This document shows positions 1-6,062 of a stretch of 6,115 bases of DNA, one piece after another (within the stretch, counting starts at the first letter, position 1; each line of letters opens with the position of its first letter). Origin of the DNA: Collinsella sp. (lineage in GTDB: Bacteria > Actinomycetota > Coriobacteriia > Coriobacteriales > Coriobacteriaceae); NCBI GenBank assembly GCA_019419455.1, contig DXZW01000047.1, positions 1 through 6,115 of the forward strand. The letters are read 5' to 3'. The position numbers were made by a program, and so were the translations under genes. The notes beneath the pieces are model-generated. The model did no database searches. It saw only the letters and a list, made by a program, of their open reading frames with translations, and was not told the origin of the DNA.

Positions 1-10
1 CCTCAATCGT

Positions 11-31
11 AGCCCGAGACGGTCCCGGGCT
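11..31. repeat. Short imperfect inverted repeat at left edge
   Basis: AGCCCGAGAC and GTCCCGGGCT are inverted copies with one mismatch, separated by a single G, so a hairpin would open to a loop of about five bases. No T-run follows on the plus strand, so it is not a classical intrinsic terminator. It may be the end of an upstream transcription unit or an operator. No gene is supported between 1 and 255. Confidence 0.3.
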
Positions 32-195
32 GACAATTTCGACTGTAATGGACGTACTTAAATGAGTGGTAGTTGGAGACACTCCTGGCCGAGCTAGAGA
101 TCGCGCGCGTCCCTTCTGGTCCATGCGGCTCAAAATCGCGGCGTGATGTGGACGGCTGGGGTCGAATTGGCAACATTTCGAGCCTGGCTTCGATA

Positions 196-224
196 TTGAG
201 ACTGGTTCTTTATTAAAATAGATT
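196..224 (+). promoter_or_regulatory. Candidate promoter of the luxR-type gene
   Basis: TTGAGA (196-201, 5/6 match to the -35 consensus) is followed after 17 bases by TAGATT (219-224, 4/6 match to the -10 consensus). It lies in an AT-rich patch that stands out from the GC-rich surroundings. Transcription would start near 231, giving a leader of about 25 nt before the ATG at 256. TAAAAT at 214-219 is another possible -10 but lacks a well-spaced -35. Confidence 0.4.
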
Positions 225-255
225 TCCAGACAATTGAGCGGCTGGGGGGTTAACC

Positions 256-1799
256 ATGAGGGGCATGGGAGACACAACCGCATATTTGCGTCGGGGCATT
301 CGGGAGATTATATGCCTGGCGCTGTTCTTCTTCACGTTTTTGGCGTGCGAGTATCTCTTTGATGTGCGCATGGCCGAGTTCGTGCCATCGAGTGAGGTCG
401 TCATCTACGAGAGCATCGTTGTCGGCGCGAGCGTGATTGGCTTTTTCGTGCGCCCATTTCTGTACTATCGCCTTCCCCAGACGATCGATGCGACGAGCGA
501 TATTACAGGCGTGCTGTTGGTATCGGCGTTGCTGCTGATGATTACGGCAGTGCGGTTTGAGGTAGTAATTGCCGGCGGCCTGGTGGCGTGCTGCGCCCTG
601 GGCTATTGCGGATCGACCGCCCATGCCAATCTTGCGCGGCGTTTTGCGCAGACGCCCTGCCTGGCGCGCGCCGCCGCACTTTCCTATGCCATGGGCGTTC
701 TGGTACAGGTGATCAACCACATGGTGATGCCTGTCGGTATTCCTCAGCAGGCTGTTCTGGTCGTCTGTGCGATCGCGCAGGTGGCGTTGCTCCACGGTGC
801 CCGACGCGCCAAGCTGCGCGACGAGTCCGACCCCAACTTTGAACCCAGTGCTGCCGGGCTTTCGGTAGATGCTCTGGAATATGGCGCCAAGTGGCATGAC
901 GATCCCGAGGCAAAGGCGGCATTCCGTCGCGCCGTAGTTCGCCTGACCGTAGCGACGGCGTATCTTTCCAGCGTATTCGCCGCTCTCAACGCGGGCTTCA
1001 CGCCTTGCATGCTGTCGGAGCCGTCGATTTGGGCGATTGGCCGCGCCTGCTGCTTGTCGTGAGCTCGTTGGTCGCTGGCGCACTATTTGACCTGCACGGC
1101 CGCTCGTATATGAATATCAGCATGACATGTGCCGCCATACTGTCCACGCTTTCGTTCTTTGTGCTCATCGTCGATGGCAATGGCGGCAACGAGCTTGCTG
1201 CCACGATCATCTTTTATCTGGGCTCGGGCTTCTTTGTGGTGTTCTTTACCACAAAATATGCCGCCGTCTCGCTCTATGCGCGCAGGTCATATTTTTGGCC
1301 GTGCATGGGTCGCGTCGTCAACAACGTGTGCTCGATGCTCGTGACGGCGCCGGCGGTGGCGATCATCTCGAGTCAAAACGTGCTGGCTGCGATCGGTGCG
1401 GCGCTCGTGATGTTTGTGGGCATTGCGATTACGCTGCTGGGGCAGTTGGGGCAACGAGCCGATGATGCCGTGATGCAGGATGGCCTGCCACTTGCCACCG
1501 ACGATCTTGGTGGGAATCTTGCGCCCACGTGCTCCGACCCCGAGCCCGTGGAGGCAGCGGAGCTCACGTCCGATGAACGCCTTGATGCCTTCGTCGCCAC
1601 CTTTGGGCTTACAGAGCGCGAGCGCGATATTCTTGAGGTCTTGGTCGTTTCGGACCAGAGCGTTCAGGACATCGCCACAACGCTCTTCCTTTCGCGCTCC
1701 ACGCTCTATCGCCACATTTCCTCAATCAACAAGAAGACCGATACCGCCTCGCGTGTGGCCCTTATCAACTTCTTCTGGTCCTGGACACCCAAGGACTAG
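256..1799 (+). pseudogene. LuxR-type regulator with MFS-like membrane domain, frameshifted
   Basis: This looks like one gene read in two frames: 256-1002 in the first, then 1002-1799 in the frame one base back. Restoring one base gives about 514 residues. The N-terminal ~400 residues contain about twelve hydrophobic segments (roughly 17-36, 47-70, 83-102, 103-122, 137-158, 164-180, 228-250, and five more after the shift), like a small MFS permease. Residues ~450-508 form a LuxR/GerE helix-turn-helix with LTERERDIL, the recognition helix LSRSTLYRHIS and the INKKTDTASR tail. It is therefore probably a membrane-anchored DNA-binding regulator; ligand and target are unknown. GGGGGG at 244-249 lies 6 bases before the chosen ATG. 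As sequenced, the first frame ends at a TGA (1060-1062) after 268 residues and lacks the DNA-binding domain. The C-terminal half is open from a TTG at 1005 or ATG at 1110, without a convincing ribosome site. A sequencing or assembly error cannot be excluded. Confidence 0.85.
999..1005 (+). other. Frameshift point in the luxR-type gene
   Basis: The first frame reads NAGFT up to ACG (1000-1002) and then becomes unlike a permease. The frame one base back reads ALHAVGAVDLGDW from GCC at 1002-1004 and continues into a clean transmembrane segment. Reading ACG GCC instead of ACGCC would join the two halves exactly, so loss of one G from ACGGCC is the simplest explanation. There is no homopolymer run and no X XXY YYZ slippery heptamer here, which argues against programmed -1 frameshifting. 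Confidence 0.75.
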
Positions 1800-1802
1800 C
1801 TA

Positions 1803-1891
1803 ATCTCCCAATAAGTCGCGGTGGAATAGTCCCTAAATTAAAGTCACGGGGCTTTAAACAGGAACTATTCCACCGCAACTGCTGGGGGGAT
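1803..1891. repeat. Long imperfect inverted repeat between convergent genes
   Basis: The arms 1803-1833 and 1861-1891 pair at 25 of 31 positions plus one G-T. The core GCGGTGGAATAGT (1818-1830) is perfectly repeated in inverse orientation at 1864-1876. Inside is a second stem, TTAAAGTC (1838-1845) against GGCTTTAA (1850-1857), with a four-base loop. The structure starts four bases after the luxR stop and lies 90 bases beyond the mgtA stop, so it could end transcription in both directions. Neither side has a T-run. The two-tier palindrome also suits a small mobile or dispersed intergenic repeat. Confidence 0.75.
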
Positions 1892-1962
1892 AGACTGCGG
1901 CGGCGGCAGAGGCAACGGCAGCGGCGTTGGTAGCTGTGGTAGTGGCAACGGCAGCTGGCAGG
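1892..1962. repeat. GC-rich low-complexity tract downstream of mgtA
   Basis: The tract is dominated by GGC/GCA/GCG triplets. It includes a 12-base direct repeat GGCAACGGCAGC at 1911-1922 and 1944-1955. On the minus strand it follows the mgtA stop and, in a frame different from mgtA, reads as an Ala/Thr/Val-rich string. mgtA already ends at a normal family C-terminus, so I treat the tract as intergenic. No gene is supported in 1800-1980. Confidence 0.5.
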
Positions 1963-1980
1963 GTGTTTTCCGTCTTCTTG

Positions 1981-4749
1981 CTACAGCAGCTCGCCGTGGC
2001 GGGCAATGTAGCGGCGCTTTGCCAGTTGGGTGAGCGCGATATAGGCGGTAACGATGCCAATGAGCAGCCCAAAAAAGCTCGTGGGCAGCGGCATGAGGCC
2101 GAGCGCATCGGCGATGGGGCTTGCCGGCAGCCAGGTGACGAGCGCCAGACCCAGCACGGTGAGAACGCACAGTGCGGGCGCGGCGTGGTCGCGCGGGCTC
2201 GGCAGATGCGGGGAGCGCAGCATGTGGACCACGAGTGTCTGCGACCACATGGACTCGACAAACCAGCCGCTCTGGAAGAGTGCGGCAAAGGTCGCCATAC
2301 CCGCGACGTCGCCCGCGGCGGCAAGCTCGGGCCAGCTTGCGTCCACGGCGGCGGGGCACACGACAAAGAAGAGCGCGGCGAAGGTCACGATGTCAAACAG
2401 CGAGCTCACGGGGCCCAGCTCGAGCATAAAGCCCTTGATGGACGCGGCGTCCCAGGCACGCGGGCGGGCAGTCCAGGCGTCATCGACGGTGTCCCACGGC
2501 AGTGCGATGCACACGATCTCGTAGACCAGCGACAGCAGTACCAGCTGCAGGGCGCTCATGGGCAAAAACGGCAAGAACAGGCTCGCGACGGTCACGGACA
2601 GCACGTTGCCAAAGTTGGAGCTCACCGTGGTCTTGAGGTACTTGAGCAGGTTGCCGTAAGTGCGGCGGCCTTCGATGATGCCGCGCTCGAGCACGCCCAG
2701 GTCCTTCTGAAGCAAGATGATATCGGCGGATTCCTTGGCAATATCGACGGCCGAATCGACCGAGATGCCGCAATCGCTCGCACGCATGGCGGCGGCGTCG
2801 TTGATGCCGTCGCCCATAAAGCCCACGGTGCGGTCGAGCATCTCGCGCATGACACGTACCAGGCGCGCCTTCTGCAGCGGCGAGAGCTTGGCGAAGAGGT
2901 GGGTTTTCTCGGCGCGCTCGGCAAGTTCGGCGTCATCGAGCGTATCGATCTCGGAGCCGAGCAAGACGTTGCTCGCATCGATACCAATCTGCTCGCAGAC
3001 GGTGGCGGCGACGCGGTCGTTGTCGCCGGTTAGGACCTTGACCGCCACGCCCTTGGCCTCGAGGGTGGCGACGGCGCCCGCGGCACTTGCTTTGGGCGGA
3101 TCGAGGAAGGCCAAAAAGCCCATCAGCACCATGTCGCACTCGTCGGCGATGCCAAACTCGCCCACGCAGCGCGGATTGGTCTTCTGCGCCACGGCAATTA
3201 CGCGTAGGCCCTCGGCGTTAAGTCCGGCGATCTGCTTGCGAATCTGGGCGAGCTTCTCGTCGGTGAGCGGCTGAGCGATGCCATCGATCTCGACAAAGGA
3301 GCAGATCTCGAGCATTTCCTCGGCGGCGCCCTTGGTAACCATCTGGGTTTTGCCTTGGGCGTCGGCGACAACTACGCTCAGGCGACGGCGCGAGAAATCG
3401 AAGGGAACCTCGTCGACCTTGGTGTAGCGGTCGCGCAGACTCTGGCCCAGCATAGAATCGGGCACGACGGTCGAGGGCGTCACATCGGCACGGTCGATTA
3501 CGGCCAGGTCGATAAGATTTTTGAGGCCGGTCTGGAAGAAGCTGTTCAAAAACGCATGGCGCAGCACGCGCGCGTCTTCGTTGCCATCGGTGTTGAGGTA
3601 GCGCTCGAGCACGATGCGGTCTTCGGTGAGGGTGCCGGTCTTGTCGCAGCACAGGACGTCCATCGCTCCGAGGTTTTGAATCGCCGGCAGCTCCTTGACG
3701 ATAACCTGGCGACGGGCGAGGTCCTTGGCGCCCTGCGACAGGCTCGTGGTCACGATGACGGGAAGCATCTGCGGCGTGATGCCCACGGCCACGCTCGTGG
3801 CGAACAGCAGCGCGTCGATGACGTTGCCCTTGGTGGCGGCGTTGATGGCAAAGACGGCCGGCGCCATAACGAGCATCAGGCGCACCAGCAGCATGGAGAC
3901 GCTCGAGACGCCGCGGTCAAACGCGCTCTTTTCGCCGCGCCCGTTGAGCATCTTGGCGATGCCGCCCAGGTAGGTGTCCGAGCCGGTGGCAACGACAAGC
4001 GCCATGGCGGCGCCGTTTTGCACGGAGGTGCCGGTAAAGACGATGTTCTTGCAGGCAGAGAGTGGCAGTGCGGAGCCGTCGGCGCCCTCGACGACGGTGA
4101 CGGCGGTGGTCTTCTCGACGGCCTCGCTCTCGCCGGTGAGTGCGGACTCGATCACAAACAGGTCGCGCGCGGTGATGATGCGGGCGTCTGCTGGCACCAT
4201 ATCGCCGGCAGAGAGACGGATTACATCGCCGGGGACGAGCTCGTCGAAGGGGATCTCGATGCGCTCGCCGTCGCGCAGGGCGGTGCAAGTGTTGGAGACC
4301 AGGTCCTTGAGGGCCTCGGCCGCATTGCCGCTGCGGGCTTCCTGGATAAACTTCATGCCGCCCGATACCAGCAGCATGATGCCGATGACGATGACCGTGG
4401 AGGGGTCGCGCTGCGGCTCGGGTGCGGCGAGCACGTCGATGTAGAGCGAGACCAGTGCGAGCGCGGCGAGGATGCCGGCGAAGGGATCGATGAACGCGTC
4501 GGCGATGCGGCGGGCGAGCGTTTTGGTCGTTGCCTCGATGGTGTTGGGGCCGACGGCGTTCAGGCGCTCAGTTGCCTGCTCGACGGTGAGGCCGTTTGCC
4601 GTGGCGTCAAGCAGTACGAGGGCGTCCTCGGCACTATGGGTGGCGGCGAATATGGTGTTCTTGGATAGGCCGGTATGAGCGGCAGGGCGCGCCGTGCTGC
4701 GGCGCTTGGAGATGGCTTCGAGTACCGTGACGGTTTTGAGCATCAGCAT
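1981..4749 (-). CDS. mgtA: Magnesium-translocating P-type ATPase (type IIIB, MgtA)
   Basis: A P-type ATPase of 922 residues (E. coli MgtA is close to 900) that should use ATP to bring Mg2+ into the cytoplasm. Visible motifs in order are the actuator TGES (205-208), the M4 motif TPQMLP (325-330), the phosphorylation site DKTGTLT with Asp369, the nucleotide-domain KGA (473-475), TGDN (574-577) and the hinge GDGIND (646-651). The C-terminal helices carry MgtA signatures such as SSNFGN (710-715), FQSGWFVESMWSQTLVVHM (825-843) and TQLAKR near the end. Oddities are Gln327 in the M4 motif, and Ser740 and Glu744 in M6 where enteric MgtA has Asn and Asp. The hinge also reads AAAM rather than the common APAL. 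The start at 4749 follows AGGAGG (4760-4755) by five bases; an in-frame ATG at 4743 is possible. It is transcribed alone, convergent with the luxR-type gene and divergent from pyrE. The family is certain; the exact ion is inferred. Confidence 0.96.
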   Translation of the reverse strand: MLMLKTVTVLEAISKRRSTARPAAHTGLSKNTIFAATHSAEDALVLLDATANGLTVEQATERLNAVGPNTIEATTKTLARRIADAFIDPFAGILAALALVSLYIDVLAAPEPQRDPSTVIVIGIMLLVSGGMKFIQEARSGNAAEALKDLVSNTCTALRDGERIEIPFDELVPGDVIRLSAGDMVPADARIITARDLFVIESALTGESEAVEKTTAVTVVEGADGSALPLSACKNIVFTGTSVQNGAAMALVVATGSDTYLGGIAKMLNGRGEKSAFDRGVSSVSMLLVRLMLVMAPAVFAINAATKGNVIDALLFATSVAVGITPQMLPVIVTTSLSQGAKDLARRQVIVKELPAIQNLGAMDVLCCDKTGTLTEDRIVLERYLNTDGNEDARVLRHAFLNSFFQTGLKNLIDLAVIDRADVTPSTVVPDSMLGQSLRDRYTKVDEVPFDFSRRRLSVVVADAQGKTQMVTKGAAEEMLEICSFVEIDGIAQPLTDEKLAQIRKQIAGLNAEGLRVIAVAQKTNPRCVGEFGIADECDMVLMGFLAFLDPPKASAAGAVATLEAKGVAVKVLTGDNDRVAATVCEQIGIDASNVLLGSEIDTLDDAELAERAEKTHLFAKLSPLQKARLVRVMREMLDRTVGFMGDGINDAAAMRASDCGISVDSAVDIAKESADIILLQKDLGVLERGIIEGRRTYGNLLKYLKTTVSSNFGNVLSVTVASLFLPFLPMSALQLVLLSLVYEIVCIALPWDTVDDAWTARPRAWDAASIKGFMLELGPVSSLFDIVTFAALFFVVCPAAVDASWPELAAAGDVAGMATFAALFQSGWFVESMWSQTLVVHMLRSPHLPSPRDHAAPALCVLTVLGLALVTWLPASPIADALGLMPLPTSFFGLLIGIVTAYIALTQLAKRRYIARHGELL

Positions 4750-4754
4750 AGGGT

Positions 4755-4772
4755 CCTCCTTGTTGAGGGGAG
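4755..4772 (-). promoter_or_regulatory. Shine-Dalgarno of mgtA with adjacent anti-SD
   Basis: The ribosome site AGGAGG (4760-4755) is preceded by CTCCCCTC. CCTC (4768-4765) can pair with GAGG (4758-4755) around a six-base loop, or CTCC (4772-4769) with GGAG (4759-4756). Either would hide the site. The stems are only four pairs, so this is a possible switch element rather than a strong one. Confidence 0.3.
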
Positions 4773-4834
4773 TTAGCGTACGTGTCGTATTTGCTTCAAA
4801 AAACCTAGATGTCGCTCACGTCAAGCTCTTGAGC

Positions 4835-4862
4835 CCACAAAGGGTGCAGCGCGCCTTTGCGG
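4835..4862 (-). promoter_or_regulatory. 9-bp hairpin in the mgtA leader
   Basis: CCGCAAAGG (4862-4854) pairs with CCTTTGTGG (4843-4835) with one G-U and a ten-base loop. It starts 26 bases after the stop of the short leader ORF, where translation of that ORF could influence its folding. No T-run follows directly, so it is not an intrinsic terminator by itself. Confidence 0.4.
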
Positions 4863-4888
4863 TGGTTTTGGCGATCTGCCGGTGGCGT

Positions 4889-4960
4889 TTATGCGTGTGC
4901 GGAGTCCTCGCGGCGTGCCGAGGGTGACATGCAGGTTTTTCGACTAGGACTGCCTTCCAT
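4889..4960 (-). CDS. Candidate mgtA leader peptide, 23 residues
   Basis: A 23-codon ORF from ATG at 4960 to TAA ending at 4889, inside the mgtA leader. AGGAGG at 4972-4967 lies six bases before the ATG, a better spacing than that of mgtA itself. The peptide begins MEGSPSRK and ends REDSAHA. It is hydrophilic, without a membrane segment, has prolines at 5 and 13, and includes an Arg-Arg-Glu-Asp cluster (16-19). Its stop lies 139 bases before the mgtA start. In Salmonella, translation of the short proline-containing mgtL ORF controls whether RNA polymerase continues into mgtA. This ORF may do the same, by analogy of position only, since the sequences are not clearly similar. GCCTT (4978-4974) and AAGGC (4956-4952) could pair around its ribosome site and start codon. 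It could also be a chance ORF. Confidence 0.4.
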   Translation of the reverse strand: MEGSPSRKTCMSPSARREDSAHA

Positions 4961-5026
4961 GGCACACCTCCTAAAGGCTGAGCGCAGCGCGCTTTGGGTA
5001 TCTCGTACCCTTTTTAATCCGCCCGT

Positions 5027-5055
5027 ATTCTTGATGAGGGGGTTTGCCATGTCAA
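5027..5055 (-). promoter_or_regulatory. Promoter of mgtA
   Basis: A perfect -35 hexamer TTGACA (5055-5050) is followed after 17 bases by AAGAAT (5032-5027), a 4/6 match to the -10 consensus. Transcription should start near 5020. No competing promoter is evident closer to mgtA, which implies the long leader. Confidence 0.6.
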
Positions 5056-5145
5056 CCCCATTGTTCGGAAAACCATTCCCCCTGACAAAGCCTTTACAGA
5101 ATGCCGTGGCTCCAAAGCGCGCCCGCATCGACGCTTCGCCTGCGC

Positions 5146-5151
5146 TAAACT
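5146..5151 (+). promoter_or_regulatory. Possible -10 element of pyrE
   Basis: TAAACT fits the TANNNT pattern and would start transcription near 5158, about 28 bases before the pyrE ATG. No good -35 hexamer is seen at the right distance. TTTACA at 5093-5098 resembles a -35 but has no suitable -10. I see no recognisable attenuator or PyrR-type site before pyrE. Confidence 0.22.
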
Positions 5152-5185
5152 GGAAGGCACGTACGCGATCACGAGAGGAGCCCGC

Positions 5186-5869
5186 ATGGAGGCTTACAAG
5201 CAAGAGTTCATCAAGTTTATGGTCGAGTCCGACGTTCTTAAGTTCGGCAGCTTTACGCTCAAGAGCGGCCGTCAGTCCCCGTTCTTTATGAACGCCGGCG
5301 CTTACGTGACGGGCTATCAGCTCAAGAAGCTGGGCGAGTATTACGCCCAGGCCATCCACGATAACTTTGGCGACGACTTTGACGTCCTGTTTGGGCCGGC
5401 CTACAAGGGTATTCCGCTGGCTGTTGTTACCGCCATTGCCTACCACGAGCTGTACGGCAAGGAGGTCAAGTACTGCTGTGACCGCAAGGAGGCCAAGGAC
5501 CACGGTGCCGATAAGGGCAACCTGCTGGGTTATGAGCCCAAGGACGGCGACCGCGTGGTCATGGTCGAGGACGTTACCACCAGCGGCAAGTCCATCGACG
5601 AGACCTATCCCAAGGTCAAGGCTGCTGCCGATGTAGAGATCAAGGGCCTCATCGTGTCCCTCAACCGCATGGAGGTCGGCAAGGGCGGTGTGACCACCGC
5701 TCAGAAGGAGATCGAGGCCAAGTACGGTTTCCCCGTCGCGAGCATCGTCTCCATGGCCGAGGTCGTCGAGACCCTCTACAACCACGAGATCGACGGCAAG
5801 GTTGTCATCGATGACGAGCTCAAGACCGCCATCGACGCCTACTACGAGCAGTACGGAGCACGGGAGTAG
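5186..5869 (+). CDS. pyrE: Orotate phosphoribosyltransferase
   Basis: A cytoplasmic enzyme that joins orotate to PRPP to give OMP and pyrophosphate, the fifth step of de novo pyrimidine synthesis. The protein has 227 residues, normal for the family. Visible features are the N-terminal TLKSGRQSPFFMNAG segment (24-38), which carries the conserved Lys26, then GPAYKGIP (70-77), the flexible catalytic-loop region CDRKEAKDHG (98-107) and the PRPP-binding motif VVMVEDVTTSGKS (124-136) with the paired acidic Glu128-Asp129. The ATG follows GAGGAG (5175-5180) by five bases. It is divergent from mgtA and shows no other pyr gene in the window. Codons are strongly biased to C/G endings, with lysine almost only AAG, more so than in the luxR-type gene, suggesting high expression. 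The identification is secure. Confidence 0.97.
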   Translation: MEAYKQEFIKFMVESDVLKFGSFTLKSGRQSPFFMNAGAYVTGYQLKKLGEYYAQAIHDNFGDDFDVLFGPAYKGIPLAVVTAIAYHELYGKEVKYCCDRKEAKDHGADKGNLLGYEPKDGDRVVMVEDVTTSGKSIDETYPKVKAAADVEIKGLIVSLNRMEVGKGGVTTAQKEIEAKYGFPVASIVSMAEVVETLYNHEIDGKVVIDDELKTAIDAYYEQYGARE

Positions 5870-5871
5870 TA

Positions 5872-5899
5872 GTTACGCGGGTTTACCAACCCGCGTAAC
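5872..5899 (+). terminator. Perfect 12-bp hairpin just after pyrE
   Basis: GTTACGCGGGTT (5872-5883) and AACCCGCGTAAC (5888-5899) are perfect inverted copies around a TACC loop, two bases after the pyrE stop. The following bases are GC-rich with no T-run. It may stabilise the 3' end or pause polymerase ahead of the terminator at 5948-5982. Confidence 0.55.
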
Positions 5900-5947
5900 G
5901 GCTCGACGCTGCGCGGGCCGCATTTGGACAATCTGACGTTCAACTTC

Positions 5948-5982
5948 AAGGGCGCGACCAGAAGGTCAGCGCCCTTTCGTTT
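5948..5982 (+). terminator. Intrinsic terminator of pyrE
   Basis: AAGGGCGC (5948-5955) pairs with GCGCCCTT (5969-5976). GACC (5956-5959) pairs with GGTC (5964-5967), with loop AGAA and a single bulged A. The stem runs into a T-rich tail, TTTCGTTT. This is a canonical rho-independent terminator about 80 bases after pyrE. Confidence 0.85.
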
Positions 5983-6062
5983 CACGTCACCTTGTCTCAA
6001 ATGCGACCCGCTCGCTGTCCGTTCTCTACCTGCGGCGTCGTCTTGCTCCGAAGGAGTAATCA

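Larger units (their letters stand above)
4750..5020 (-). promoter_or_regulatory. Long 5' leader of mgtA, probable regulatory RNA
   Basis: If the promoter at 5055-5027 is used, mgtA has an untranslated leader of about 270 nt. In order it holds a hairpin GGGTA-CGAGA-TACCC (5010-4996), a stem AGCGC/GCGCT (4993-4981), a short ORF with a strong ribosome site (4960-4889), a 9-bp hairpin (4862-4835), a 5-bp stem GCTCA/TGAGC (4834-4814), then T6 at 4803-4798 ten bases beyond that stem. I see no match to the M-box magnesium riboswitch. The enteric mgtA leader is similarly long, contains a short peptide ORF and responds to Mg2+; that similarity is of layout only. The rest of the gap (5056-5185) holds only the pyrE upstream sequence. 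Confidence 0.5.

Noticed and set aside
3..65. Open frame from the left edge ending in TGA at 63-65 (tail reading VARDGPGLTISTVMDVLK), as the end of an upstream gene
   Set aside because: Too short to recognise, with codons unlike the genes here, and other frames also end nearby; no support for coding.
994..1010. Programmed -1 frameshift in the luxR-type gene
   Set aside because: No slippery heptamer is present; a one-base deletion explains the data better.
3355..4668. Long plus-strand open frames opposite mgtA (also 1927-3033)
   Set aside because: They are antisense shadows caused by high G+C; they lack good ribosome sites and their protein compositions are unlike real families, while the minus strand holds a complete ATPase.
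4798..4834. Intrinsic attenuator terminator ending at the T6 in the mgtA leader
   Set aside because: The nearest stem has five pairs and ends ten bases before the T-run, too far for a normal intrinsic terminator; kept only as part of the leader description.
4996..5015. Plus-strand hairpin GGGTA/TACCC followed by T5 as an intrinsic terminator
   Set aside because: The stem has only five pairs and no plus-strand transcript is expected to end here; it fits better as the first hairpin of the mgtA leader on the other strand.
4889..5785. 298-codon minus-strand open frame opposite pyrE
   Set aside because: It is mostly antisense to pyrE; only its last 23 codons, with their own AGGAGG, are considered as a leader peptide.
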